Shown here one piece after another: positions 32,104-44,181 of a DNA stretch of 64,000 bases (the stretch's first letter is position 1; every line of letters starts with the position of its first letter). The DNA lies in the NCBI GenBank assembly GCA_000442125.1, contig KE546967.1:2095854-2159853 (forward strand), given 5' to 3'. Source of the stretch: Opeltia flavorubescens (lineage: Eukaryota > Ascomycota > Lecanoromycetes > Teloschistales > Teloschistaceae). Below the pieces are notes generated by a model. The model worked only from the letters and a program-made list of their open reading frames with translations. It was not told the origin of the DNA and made no database searches. A program made the translations under genes and the position numbers.

Positions 32104-33543
32104 TCAGGACCAGATACTCGTCACCAACTCATCGGTAAAACTCCATACCGCTGGCGATGAGTGCGTCACAAGCGCTGCTCCAGTCCAGTAGGTGTTCTTC
32201 TTCCCTTGCAAATCGAAAAGTCTATTGTAGAATCCCTTGGCGATCTGCTCAGAAGGTGCATACACCTCATACGGCGAATGATCGCTAAAGGCAACGATCT
32301 CGAACTTCGCTTTCGATGTCTTTGGAGGTATCGTGCCTGCGGCTTGTAGGCGATGGATTGTATTTTTTAGTGAATCTTCGACTTGCGATCGAGTGAAGAA
32401 TGACTGGGAATCATTGCCGCCGAAGAGGAACCAGTGTAGATCGGGTACTTGAGTTGCGTAGATCTCGTAGACGGCTGGTAAGACTGGAATATTGAAGTTT
32501 TCGTCGTTTTGCGAACCGTAGTTGAATAGAGTTAGGTTGGAGGGTATGCCGGAGTTCTTGACAAGGCCGACGTACCACGAATGACCGCGGAATTTGTTGA
32601 AGATTGATACTTCTGTGGCATCTAGATCGAATCCCTTGAGATTGTCGATGACGGGGGGAATGGAGGAGATGAGCCGTTTGGCGCGAATCAATTTCTTGCC
32701 GGCGGGTGTCTGAATTGTGACTTTGACAACGTCTGCCGCACGCCGATCCATGCTTACGACCTTACTGTTCAGGAAAACACTGGCTCCGAGTTCTTTCCGA
32801 GCCTTCTCGTATACCAGGCTATTGCTCTTCGCGGCTACGAGTGGTACCCCTCCCGTACCGCCAAATGCGACCGGAAGGGACGGCGACGGAGGAAATGCCT
32901 TGACGGCAAGAAGAGTGGGTAGGGTGACGAAGTTCCCCCAACCTTGGCCGAACAGACTTAGAAAGGGTATAGCATCTTGGATACCGTACTTCTCGATGAA
33001 TTGTCCAAATGGCAACAGCAGGTCAGGCGGAACCGGGTAGGGGACGCTGCTGAGGTTTTCGTTCAGGAAAGGATATTTTGCTTCCTGAACTTGAAACGCA
33101 TCCCAGCCCTTTGTCAAATTGGTTGCTTTCGGTATCACAGTCTCTCCTGTTTGGAAGTCTGCGAACTCGGTTGAAACGCCTGGGATTGAGTAGTTGTATT
33201 CGTACAATGGAATGTCGAAACGGCCAAACCAGTCTCGAACGATGGGTATGTCCGGGTACACAGCAACCCCATACTCGATAGGTACCTTCGAAATCGGGTC
33301 GATGTAGGTATTGGTGTGTCCACCGAGCCGGTCTTGAATTTCAACAATCGCAGCAGTCTTATTGAGATCGAGAGTTTTGATGGCTGCGTAAGTTCCTGAT
33401 GCGCCTCCTCCAATGACACAAAGGTCCACGTCGAGGGTATAATGATAAGGAATGGCATTCTCGAGCTTGGTTTCTCTACCTAGGATAGAAGCGATGAGTG
33501 AGAATGAAGATAACGCCTGTATACTTCTCAATGATGAACGCAT
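32104..33543 (-). CDS. secreted FAD-dependent amine-oxidase-like oxidoreductase, 479 aa
   Basis: A single exon. The frame extends nine codons further upstream to a TTG, but the first ATG is at 33543 and begins MRSSLRSIQALSSFSLIASILG, a plausible signal peptide. The dinucleotide-binding motif VDLCVIGGGASGTYAA lies at about 41-56, followed by an acidic strand end (IVEIQDRLGGHTNTY), the FAD-linked pattern of flavin-containing amine oxidases. The C-terminal end TYWTGAALVTHSS fits the second FAD-contact strand. Members of this fungal group (beta-cyclopiazonate dehydrogenase-like) oxidise small molecules, often alongside secondary metabolite genes. There is no obvious metabolite cluster next to it here. 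Several Asn-x-Ser/Thr sites (NLTK, NLSS, NLTL) support passage through the secretory route. Confidence 0.83.
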   Translation of the reverse strand: MRSSLRSIQALSSFSLIASILGRETKLENAIPYHYTLDVDLCVIGGGASGTYAAIKTLDLNKTAAIVEIQDRLGGHTNTYIDPISKVPIEYGVAVYPDIPIVRDWFGRFDIPLYEYNYSIPGVSTEFADFQTGETVIPKATNLTKGWDAFQVQEAKYPFLNENLSSVPYPVPPDLLLPFGQFIEKYGIQDAIPFLSLFGQGWGNFVTLPTLLAVKAFPPSPSLPVAFGGTGGVPLVAAKSNSLVYEKARKELGASVFLNSKVVSMDRRAADVVKVTIQTPAGKKLIRAKRLISSIPPVIDNLKGFDLDATEVSIFNKFRGHSWYVGLVKNSGIPSNLTLFNYGSQNDENFNIPVLPAVYEIYATQVPDLHWFLFGGNDSQSFFTRSQVEDSLKNTIHRLQAAGTIPPKTSKAKFEIVAFSDHSPYEVYAPSEQIAKGFYNRLFDLQGKKNTYWTGAALVTHSSPAVWSFTDELVTSIWS

Positions 33544-36189
33544 CCTTATCGCTAAATCATAGAAGTTCAAATTGTCACACTATATAAAGATTCATCGTAA
33601 GAAGAATGACTCGTAGGACGAGCAGAGGGGTATTTATTTGCGAGTCTTCGTCCCGCGATCTCTCGTCGCATAGAAATTCGCCTAGCATCGGTCAGACGTA
33701 AATCTCAGTGGTCAAGACCGATCTTGAACACCTCCCCCGCCTTCGCTTCGACCAGTCAATGTTCGTCAACCTTCCATTGCGCATATTGAATCTGCAATCT
33801 CATATCAGCTGACGGCGCTGATCATCTTTCGCTCCCGACCAGAACAAATGAGGGATTAATACGCGCCAGCCTCTCCGCTTGCCAATCATAGGAGGCCGAT
33901 TCTGTCAAATCATTCAACGAATCAATTCTCATATATTTTCATGTATTGAGGGGTATATTGCATTTGAGGAGTTTGTATTTGCCACACGCAGCTGCCAGAG
34001 TTTTTCAACGATCCCAATCTGTTATTGAGGTCTCGGTGAAGCGCCGATGACTGGTCTGCCGTGGTCTGCCGCTCTTGGACTTTGACTTCTTAATAGATAG
34101 TAATTCCTAGGCGCCGGCCAATTTCTTCCGCAAAGTGCGATTCAAAAGTCTGCAGTACCATTTATCTAGAGCAAATCAAAATCCATTGAGCGACATGATG
34201 AACTTTTTGCATCGCACTGACCTCCCACACTGTAAAGTGGAGATTGGCATGAAATACAAAATGGCTGCAAAAGTAGTAAGCGCTAAATGAAGAAAATTCT
34301 AAAGTAATTGTAAAAGCCGTCAATAGATCGTATACTAGACTGTGAGAGATATTGTGCTTTCAATGTATACAAGAACAAATCAAGCATGAAAAATTGATGT
34401 TGCGGACTATGTTGTAGAGTTGTGGTCGAAGAATATTATATGATTCATAGGGATCAGCGATCTATACCGCGATTCAAGGTTGAAACTATTTCTGGGCCAG
34501 CCTAAACCCACAACACCTGGCTTGACTCAGGCGCCTTCGGTAACTTTGCCAAGAAGCTCAGATACCCAAGAAATGATCTGCCGTGCTTGTAAAGATGGTC
34601 ACATCACCGTCGCAGTCAACTCAGCCCTCGTCTTAGACTTAGACTTTGCAAACTTGTGGGAAGCAGAATGCGAGATAAGACCATAGCCAATCTCGACGTG
34701 CTCGAAGACTCACGTGTACTTCTCAGGCTTCTGGACAAGTCGCTAATGAGGGTCTCATAGTCCTGGGGAGAGGAAGAAGCGTTGGATGCAATCGAAGTTA
34801 GAGCTGGAGTGGATTTTGGCGTGCCTGCAAGACTTTACTTCGGCGAGCATCGTGTTGAAGGACTTTTCGACGTTGACGATAAATATTGGCTCGTGGCTTC
34901 CGAGGGAAAAGAAGTACCACCCAAAGCGTGCCAAAAGACCCAGCGTGCTTTATGTGCGAAGCTATTGGCCGATTCTTCCGTAATCTTGTCGTCATTTCCT
35001 TGCTTCAAGACATGTGTGGCTGTAACCTTTGTTGGCTTCAGATTGTAGAAGGTGATGGACTCACTAAGGCAGATCCAATCCTGTAGGTGAAATACAAGAT
35101 TAAATAAAATTGGACCCTGTGGCGAGCAGATCATGCCGCCATAACAACGGAATATATGTAAATGAGGAGACAAGCTAGAACAGTACAGTTTAACGCAGGT
35201 TCGCCAGGCTAGGGACCGACACCGCTAAATTTGGCATTATCTGCTATGTTCCCTGTACAGTGGTCCTGGAATGGATGCAGGGATGTGACTGGAAAGAACA
35301 ACCCACTAAATCTTGAATCAGCCTCAACGTTTCAAATGACAAAACAAGGACGCGGGCGTTCTCCCAATGGGCATGGGCTATAGTGCAACTGCAGAGTAGC
35401 ACATTGATTCGCTGTGAGTTGTAATGGTAAATCGTGGCGTTTCCTACTGCCAGCTTCTTTTACCTCGATGAGGCTGATAGAAATTTGGTTGCCTGTAGTG
35501 AAACGAGGATAAGATTAAAAACAATAGCGACTGATTTACCTAGAGTGATAAACTCTACTAATTCTGGAACACTATAAAAGGAATCATGAAGGAAGGCTAG
35601 ATCACCACTAGTATCAGTCGTCACACAACTTTCCTTTTTGCGAGCGGATGAGGCTCCATCCGTTACTAGTTCTGGCTTGTGGCTGATTGATCTACCGAAG
35701 AATAAAATAAGGCAGCTAGGAGGCTAATGAATTGGACGTGCAAGTGGCGCGTGTTCGATCAAAATCCATTTAGCACAAGAAGGCCTTAAGACTTGGAGTT
35801 GCGATCGTGGATCGTAGCTAAATTTCTCCTTAGCTTGAGGCTCGATACGATAATCGCATGTCAATATCTTGGTGTACGACGTATTCAGTAGTAGTCTAAT
35901 GAGTCAATGCGTGAAGCCTGACGCTCCGACTTTCTTGGACGGTCGAAAGGGGAGATTAAAGGATGCTGGGTCGATCTAGAAGGATTGTATCAGCATGGTA
36001 ATCGCCGGCACCTCGCCAGTCTTGCTTGCCACGCTGACATGAATCAAATATTAAAACTTCGGGCTGAAACTTCGAGCTGAGATTTTTGGCTGGGTCGGCC
36101 TGCTGAGTTGTTGGCAACTCCAAAAGCGGCCATCTATTGGGGCAGCCATTACGCGTCTTCGGGTGTGACAGTACGCCGTAAGACATCTA
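33544..36189. other. 2.6-kb gene-poor stretch
   Basis: Only short frames are present. Those near 34480-35050 on the plus strand have a mildly protein-like composition but no motif and no shared frame. No tRNA, TIR or repeat was recognised. Confidence 0.4.
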
Positions 36190-37497
36190 AAATGGGTATC
36201 GCTAAGCATTATTGTTCTTGGCGAGTCATCTAATAGAGTAACAACGTGCGATTGGCGTTTGTCAGCCTTGTCCCATGCAGCCAACGCATCCTCGCGGCTC
36301 AAATTCGAGAAGTGGGATAAAAGGTCTCCATGTCTTTATCGAAGGCTCGTTCTTCAGCCAAGATCGATCCATCAAGTTTGACGCACAGGTCAAAGAATAT
36401 CGGAGTCATTCATCGGCAACATTCGCCACGTGCCATCACAAGTGCTCGGTTCCGTATGGATAGCTGTCCATTCGCTCCCGATAGTCTGATTGGGAATACC
36501 AACATCACCTGGATAGAAGCGCAGTCGAATATCATCAGTAATTTCACTTCCTCGTCGTACCTTCGCCCTGACACTGGAGGTGCTCTCCTGCCATGGATCT
36601 ATACCGTGATCATCATCGTGATACATTTCCCGGTCGTCATCGTTCGAGTCGTGCGCTGGGAGATCACACAGTCCTGGTGTCTCGTGTCGGCGTTCTTCAC
36701 CGTTGTAGTGTACATTCAAGCTTACCTCTCGACTCAGTTCGCAGCTTCTAAGATTCTCGTCTGGACGTGAGCATGCCTGATCATTCCCTTGCATTCTCTT
36801 CCAATCAGCTGACGATGAGTGCCAGGCCGATTGTACTTGTTATCGATGCCGGGGCGACATTACAGGTATTCTTCCTAGTCATCGAAGCCAAGAAGGTCCT
36901 AGTCAACGACCGGGTTGTCATCATCGATCCACCAGCAACGCTGCAATAGGCAACCACGCCACATCCCTTGCAATACTTTGAGCTATTCCTCGTCTTGCAG
37001 ACCCAGCATTCACCCAGTGATAGATTCTGTGCCATCTGCTGATGTGATACATTTTCATTGGTCTTTTTGCTTGCGACCTGCAGGCGACATTTATATATGC
37101 ATTCCCTGCCATGGCAGATAGGAACACAGTTGACATCGATGCGGTACGGCTCTTCGTGCAAGTGTGGTTTGAGCTGCATTGACATTTTCGTACAAGGTCC
37201 TCCGCACTGTGAACATGGCATCTTGTTGGTTTCGCAGGCCCAGTTGTAGTGCGAGCCAATGAGGGGATGTGCATAGTCATCGACTGACTTTCCCAGATGT
37301 GTTGCGGATGGCGTAGGCCCGCAAAAGCTCGCTGGCATCTTATGAATGGCTCGGGCAGTCGCCCAATGAATGCCATTGAGGACGGTGAAGGAAAAGTCGA
37401 CGTCGTGACATGGATACTCTGGCTCTGGAGATCGCTCCTGCTCGAATTCTTCGTGATTGAGTGGTAAAGCAATCATGTTGACATTAGATTGAGTCAT
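36190..37497 (-). pseudogene. MYND-finger protein gene with frame breaks near the 3' end
   Basis: The ATG is at 37497. Exon 37497-36864 is followed by an inferred 55-bp intron (GTAATG...GTCAG), and 36808-36390 stays in frame, giving up to 350 residues. A first cysteine set (CSQCGGPCTKM, CVPICHGRECIYKC) precedes a MYND-like finger CWVCKTRNSSKYCKGCGVVAYCS (about 165-190). The expected final Cys/His part (DWK...C) comes after a Met/Thr/Arg-rich interruption, so the finger may be damaged. Beyond 36390 protein-like text continues in two other frames: IFFDLCVKLDGSILAEERAF (36390-36300), then LSREDALAAWDKADKRQSHV (36300-36180). That suggests two further frameshifts in what was one gene. MYND fingers bind Pro-rich partners; function here is doubtful. 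Confidence 0.55.
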
Positions 37498-39434
37498 TGC
37501 TGAGGCTGCTGGTCTCGGACCCGCCAGTCAAGAACTGATTTAAGTGGGGCTTTACAAGCAATTGAATAAGTTCAATTGATGATCAATAGACTATCAGATT
37601 GGTCCCATAGTCCAGTGGTGTTTACGGATACAAAACGAGGATCGGTTAAAAACTTGGCATACACTAATAATATCCCCTCCCGTCCTCCACTAAGACCGAT
37701 TGTGCTTGGTGCGTGTCGTCCCACTCCATCTTAGACGGCATCGCATTCAGTCAATCTTACCCTGCCAGATGCAAATCAACCAGTCATGCTTGGAGATCTG
37801 CTATCCTGAGCAGTATGGCTGAACGGTTGGATTCCATATGTGGATCTNTAATCCCAAATTTGGATGTGAAATTTCGAGCATGGTTGATGTGATTCATGAT
37901 ACTTTCAGATCTCTTTCTCGTGTGCAAACATCATGCGCATGATCCTGTTGCAACTTTGTGCTTGGCGTCTTGAAAGGACTAATAGAGGCCACTTTGGAAA
38001 ATGATAAAGCGACGTTGACACACCCTAAGTACAAATTATTTCTCCGCTCATATTACATCCATTTCTCCGATGTCGCGTTCTTCTAGATTGATTCGTCCAG
38101 CCATGCGAGTCTTGGTCATCTAGCTCATAACGACTGGCGATCCTCGTCCTCATTAGCTAGTGACTAGTACGGTGGTACCCTATCCCATCTCTAGAAACAA
38201 GGAGATGGAAAGTTGCTAAGAGTCGATGATTGAGGATCGTGGGGAATCTTCATAGTCCAGTTTTTGCAACAGCTAAATTAGATTTCGATGCAAGCGCTGC
38301 TTTGTGGCTGCAATATGTCAGCTCTGCAAAGCAATTGAATCCGATTTATATCAAGAAGTTGGGCCTAAGGCACCTCGTTCACATTCCAACTACTGCTGCA
38401 GCCAGTCATTGGTGCCTGCTGGTAGCGCCAGTTTACAGCTACCTCTGACTAACAAGCTTGAAACCCTGAATCGGGTTTCGATTCTGTAGTTTCTTAAACT
38501 ATGAATCCGGACATGCAGCTAAGCTGCGCGATGACGGTAGATCAATCTAGGCGTCGACGCAAGACCCTTCTTTTGCCGTGCCGTGAAGATCCAGATCGGA
38601 GGCCGAAAGGGTATTGGTAGGCGGACATTCTTTCTCTCTTCAAGATCCGGAGCAACGTCTCCTATATGCTACATTTTCCATGCATCCAGCTCCCTTCATT
38701 GTGGGCCGCATTTCGACCGATACAAGGATTTTCCTGTGAATTCAATGAGCCTTATTGCCCGGGCAATACCCTTAGAGGTTGTGCTTGATTATTGGGAAAG
38801 ACCTAGATAAAGGTGGTACTTCTCTAGGGGAACCTCTTCCAGCTCTGACACAACAACGGTGGTGACTACCGATAGGTAGAGCAATTCAGCAGCACGGCTG
38901 ATCAACAAGCGCATTGACGTCGAATGCACGATTTTTGTGCAGCTAAAGGTCAGAAGTTGGCATGCGATCCACAATGTCCACCTGAAACTATTTATGTCGG
39001 TCGTTGCAAGAGAATTTCTACCAAATCATATCGAGAACGGAAACTCCATCAACACAATGAAGAATACCTCCAATACTAGCAGAAAGTACCATATACATCA
39101 TGATATCATGAGTACATCTCTTCCTTGGGCCGAGCTCAACCTCCCTAGTGCAATACAAAAAACGATCACTGCTCGTATACATTGTGGACGCTCGCGTGGA
39201 AGAATTATTGAGCCCTCCCCGATGCACACTGAGGTCTAGTTACCCCCGTTGGAAATACAAGCAAAGTGTCTCAATAAAGGCATGCACGGAGGATTTTGTC
39301 CAGGGAGTGCGGCAGACACCCTAGTGCAGCCCAAACCTCGCCCACCTTCCCAAACTCTTCTGTTCACTGTTGCGATTCTTCCAGCAAGACCTTTCGGTCC
39401 AATCAGTAAGTCCTCATAGTGGGAGTCGGGACAC
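37498..39434. other. 1.9-kb gene-poor stretch
   Basis: Short frames only. A perfect 7-bp-stem hairpin (GAAACCCTGAATCGGGTTTC) lies near 38459. One ambiguous base is at about 37848. No supported gene. Confidence 0.4.
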
Positions 39435-39728
39435 TTACTTGTCAGGAAGCGAGCCGATGTGTTCGCATTCTATGTATTCATAGCCTTCATGGCTCTCGCA
39501 TTCAGCCATATAATTGAAGTAGCCATTGTAGTTAATGAGATCGCACATCATTATGCGATCTTTACCGCAATAACAATGGTCGTGGACACTGTCTTGGCAC
39601 AAGCGACCAGTCATATAATCGTTCTTTTNCTCGGATAAGTTGGGGTTTTCGCAACGTAATGCGTATTTCCCGCAGTATTGGGTATGGGCGAGCGCGAAGA
39701 AGAAGAAGACGGCGATAGAAGGTTTCAT
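39435..39728 (-). CDS. small secreted cysteine-rich protein, 97 aa
   Basis: The ATG at 39728 gives MKPSIAVFFFFALAHTQ, a short signal peptide, followed by a mature part of about 80 residues with eight cysteines (YCG, RCEN, LCQD, HCYC, MCD, ECE, ECE). This composition fits small secreted proteins of plant-associated fungi, among which effectors are common; that role is inference. The stop follows directly after LPDK at a sequence (GACAAGTAAGTG) that also makes a perfect 5' splice site, so a further 3' exon is possible, though none I tried keeps frame cleanly. One residue is unknown because of an N at 39629. Confidence 0.6.
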   Translation of the reverse strand: MKPSIAVFFFFALAHTQYCGKYALRCENPNLSEXKNDYMTGRLCQDSVHDHCYCGKDRIMMCDLINYNGYFNYMAECESHEGYEYIECEHIGSLPDK

Positions 39729-42455
39729 GCTGGTGGATCTGATGCAGACTTGGAGCGAAAGGGAAGTGTTCACTAACGAGGTAAAGGGAGTAGAGGATGG
39801 GAAATATTTCGTTGTCAGGAAGCGGGGTCAGGAGGGTCGTAAAGAGCTCAGTGAACGGGAGATCAGAAGATCTTATAGACGTTGACGGAGTTGTCTCCTA
39901 CGCACGATGGAATTGAAAGAGATGACGAAGGACTGTAGAGGCCGACATTGACCGAAAGGCGTCAGTCAAGACGAAGCAACTCCGATGTAACATTCCCTGC
40001 ACGAGAAATCGTCTAGATAAGCGTTGGTCAAAACTAGAAACGTGGCCTAGGCTCGTGTGCAGGAAAGAAAGATACGCCGTTGAAGTTTCCTTACGCAATA
40101 CATACATCAACATGCATGACGGGATAATCTTAGTTAATTCGAGTAGAATTTTCCCCCTTGGTCCCTTATCACAGAGTGCTCGATGGCTCTTCCCTTACCC
40201 CGTGTGAGCTGGCTTTCCTGCGAAGTAAGTATACATTGCTAGCGGTTGATCTGATCGATTCCTGGCTGAACAGTATAATACCTAGCTTGTGTTTATGATT
40301 TGAAGTAATGGCCGTCGTCTCGGCTTCGAACAAAAATACGACCGATCTTCTCCGAACGCATTAGTTACACGCTTATGCGGGCCCCACGAGTCTGATGCAC
40401 TACAAATTACCCCACCAAACTGTAATTAAAGTCCTGTAACATGGCAGTCTTCTAAAGGAACAACAGCCGTTGAATCATGCAGAATAATCTTGACTATGCC
40501 CGATGTACATAATGTACCATGACTGCATCGCATGCGCATTACCATCGTGCCAAGTTTTCCTAGTGGTAGTTCCACTTCAAAGCCACCTTTTCCGACATGT
40601 CTTTGCCAGGCACTCATGACACACTGCTCTTGCTGTCATCTGATTAGGATCATCTGAATCCCTCAATGGGAAGTCTTCTCTTGCGCTCCTATCTACGGCG
40701 AAAGCAGCAGTAGCGGAAACACCCTGCTTCAATCGATCTCTCCGCGATTGTGTCTCCTATCTCCGTGGGCTCGTTCTTCTCCTATTACTAGTCCCTTCTC
40801 TAAATTCCCGATGTTGTCAATGCATTAACCTTACGTGGTTCACCACAACCCAGGATATTCCGAATGGCCTCTGATTATCTGTCGTCAATCACAATGGCTG
40901 CTACAATGACCATGCTCCGTATCACTATCTCCCCCGCTGCGCGAGCTATAGGAGCTTGCCGTTCGGTTACATAGGGTACAAGTTGCATGCTCGCTGTGGA
41001 AAAGGAGGGTGTAGATACAAGCATGTTTGGTTTGGGATACTGGTAAATCATGTTAGCTTTTTGCCCGATGGTAAGTAGAGAGGTATCTGACGAAGTAAAG
41101 GTGGTTATTGATACATGCATAGGGAAGTCGCATCAATGCATTTCATCCGGCGAGGCTTTCCTTATTAGAGGATGATAACAATGTGAAATACCTAACGATG
41201 GAACAGATAGGGTTAACAAAGGGTATGAAAGCAGCAAAAGTCAAGGAGCGATACTAAGATTTGATTGTTTAGTAAGGAATGCAGGAGGTTAAATCACTGA
41301 CTGTTCTCTGATGATTCGGCAAGAAATCAATATAGCGGAAATTTCAAAGCTGAAACTCTGCGTACTTTTGGAAGCGGTGCCATGATTCATCGTCTTTGAT
41401 AATTGATTCATACCATTTTGAGGTTAGCAATTTCTCACTGGAAGCCGACAGACATTCTTCATACGACTTTCGAGTCAGACTCCGACTCCCAATTCACCAA
41501 AGGTAAAAGATTGTTTTGCAGGTGGGAACCAGACACAAGAGTGTTATGGTCCGAGATTCTCCCGACAAAGAAAATAGAAACCAAATCGACCATACTGTGG
41601 CGTTTCCATCTGGACGACGCACTAAATACGAATCATTGGGATCACTATTTGACTGTTGAGTAATATTACTCGACAAAAATCATAAGGCGTTGGCCGCGGA
41701 TGTAAGCTCACATGGCTATACGAGCGTTTGCCACACTTCTCTCGGACCTCTTAGAAGGCTGTTGTCGCTTGATCGTCGCTTGTGTTTAGCTTGTTTCTAT
41801 TATGCGAAACGTACCTACGTACGTACAACATCCTCCTGCAAAAGCAGTTCCACAGCATGCACCTCTAGGCTTGCTAATGATTCCTCATGCGTTGAAGTAT
41901 GAGCTCGAAATTAGTCGTGGAAAGAATGTAATCCGTTATACTTATATTGACTAATAGCGATGCGCAAGAATTCATATACCGTCCAACGCCCCGAAGATTA
42001 TCTCTTGCTCCAACATATCATATCATGGCTACGATCGCTTACAAGATGTATCGCAATCGAAGAAAGCTCATCTTGGCAATTCAAGCCCTCGTCCCAAAGC
42101 TCCAATAGGGTATCTCTGGCAAGATCATCGGTCGAGTCTGCATTACGGACGAATTCTCGGCATCGTAGTAATAGGAAACTTTCAAATGCCTTCCAATCAA
42201 TTCTGTCATCCTTTGTCCACCTTTTCAAACATCGAGCACCGGTCTATCTTGGCATATGAAGCCTCTGTCCTCTTTCTGCTCAAGATTGACTTAAGATGTT
42301 CCTTGACCTTGCAATGCTCTAGGCGCACCTTGGCAAAGTAGTAGGATATAAATCCCTTATGTCTTCCAACTTCTCTTACCTCGTTCAAATAGAAGTATCT
42401 CGCAGATACGAAATCCAGGGATACTGACCATTGAGCATTGTCTGATCAATTCATA
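39729..42455. other. 2.7-kb gene-poor stretch
   Basis: Short open frames on both strands, none with a motif or splice partner. A CGTA run (ACGTACCTACGTACGTACAAC) is near 41812. No gene supported. Confidence 0.4.
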
Positions 42456-44181
42456 ATGATGAACCTAGGTCACCCCCATCGTCTTCGTATAATATGTGCC
42501 CTCCTTTTTATATTCGTCCCTGCCACCCTAGGACTCGCCCTACCGCAAGACATTGTCGCAACCAACAATGATAATACTGTCATACCACCTGACGGCAGTA
42601 CTTTTCCCGACGTTTCAAATACTGAGACAGAAGCAGATGTGACGCCCACTGGAAATACAGTACAACCGAGTGCAATCGAAGCAGCTGGTGCAACTGTATC
42701 AGGGCAGCCTGCTCCTCCGCAACTCCAGGGCTTCCCCACTCGCCCATTGTTCGACAACTCCACAAGATTCCAGGACACGAAGAACTATACCGATCCAGAT
42801 GCTCCTGTTGTCACTAGCTTTCAGAATTCATCCAATCTGACGACATATCATATCGAAGACAAGGAAGTTTTTGGTAAGTTTCATGTTGCAGCATTACCTT
42901 ACCTCTTGTATTACCTTAATTTGCGAAAGCGACCATAATCTGTTAACATTCCTGTGGCCGAGATACAAAGTGCTAACTGCAAGATCCATCGCAGGAACCC
43001 TACCGGTGACCAGCATTCCAGTCCTCATCCCCACAGCTGCAGAGCTCACTGGACCAAATCCGATCAGCGCTGGCAATGCTACTTCGAATGCCATAGATTT
43101 CGCGATGCCACAAATCTTAGAGCAGCTCGAAGTCGACCCGGAGAAGATCGCCCCTATCGTTGAGGAAGCTTCTCCCGTCTTCACCGAGGCTCTTATGTAT
43201 CTTCTCGGCCAATCAGACATGCCTGAGCGATTCGAGAACGACACCGAGGGTAACACGACATTGACCAGGCGTGGATGGTCATGCTGCAAGGGTATATCAA
43301 TCAAGAAGGTCGTGAATACCATCGGTGATGTGGCCGAAGCCATCCCCAACGTTGTCAAAAAGGGCGTCGAAGTTGTAGGCTGCAGTGCAACCGCTCAAAC
43401 AGCCCTTTCAGGGTATTTAGCTACATACGCTCAAGTGAAGGGACAAAACCCCGGACCAGGTATCCCAGTCACCGAATCCCACATGTACTTCCTCTTCCAG
43501 CTGTACGGTTACTTTCCTCAAACAGCCGGCCTCAGGCTCCACTTCAACACCCGCAAATTCCTCGGCTTCATCGGCGAATACGACGCCATTACCTTTGCGC
43601 GCGATATCTTCATTGTCGATGAGCCCAGGCTGTCACCAAGACCCGGCTCAGGCGATTTCAACTTCGAATTCACAATGTCGACGATCATTCACGAGGTCCG
43701 GCATTCTCAACAGTACCGTAGCCTCGGCTGGAGCATTCCTGCTTTCGGAGCCAAGTATTTATATCAGTACTGTCAGGCAGGTTTCAGTTACAAGAAGCTG
43801 AAGTTCGAAGCCGAGGCTTATGCTCAAGATGACATGATGGACATGCTATTGAAAGACAGATATGGCTTCATGTTCTTCCGCTACTGGCGTTTCAGGAAGC
43901 TGTATTCTGCGCTGGGATATCCCGTCGCGACTACCTACCGTCTCCAGCCACCGGGAGATAACAATAGTCTTTGGGAACTTCCTTTCCAGAACGGGTTATT
44001 GCTCGCCACCTTCTATACTACCAAGACTTGCTTCAGTTACCTAACCACAGCGGAAGCCGCAGCACGCGAAAGAGCAACAACTTGTTCAACACTGACTGGC
44101 AGGTGTGAGCCAGATACGACGATATATGCGCCGGCGATTGCGAGGAAGCCTGACTGCTTGACGGATAAGCAGCTGAGATGA
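42456..44181 (+). CDS. secreted HExxH metallopeptidase-like protein, 534 aa
   Basis: Exons 42456-42873 and 42995-44181 are separated by a 121-bp intron (GTAAGT...CGCAG). The frame extends six codons further upstream to a TTG, but the ATG at 42456 starts MMNLGHPHRLRIICALLFIFVPATLGLALPQ, a clear signal peptide. Residues about 30-140 are Pro/Thr/Asn-rich and glycosylatable. The folded part holds FEFTMSTIIHEVRHSQQYRSLGW with HEVRH at about 371-375, a zinc-binding HExxH motif, followed by GAKYLYQYCQAGFSYKKLKFEAEAYA in which a downstream Glu could be the third ligand. The HE.xHx.Q..S.G pattern resembles bacterial DUF4157/eCIS-core-type domains. Proteolytic activity and target are inference. It is the last gene before the AT-rich block. 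Confidence 0.72.

Noticed and set aside
39271-39359. A second exon for the small secreted protein
   Set aside because: The attractive downstream frame does not match the phase left by the GTAAGT donor with any nearby acceptor.
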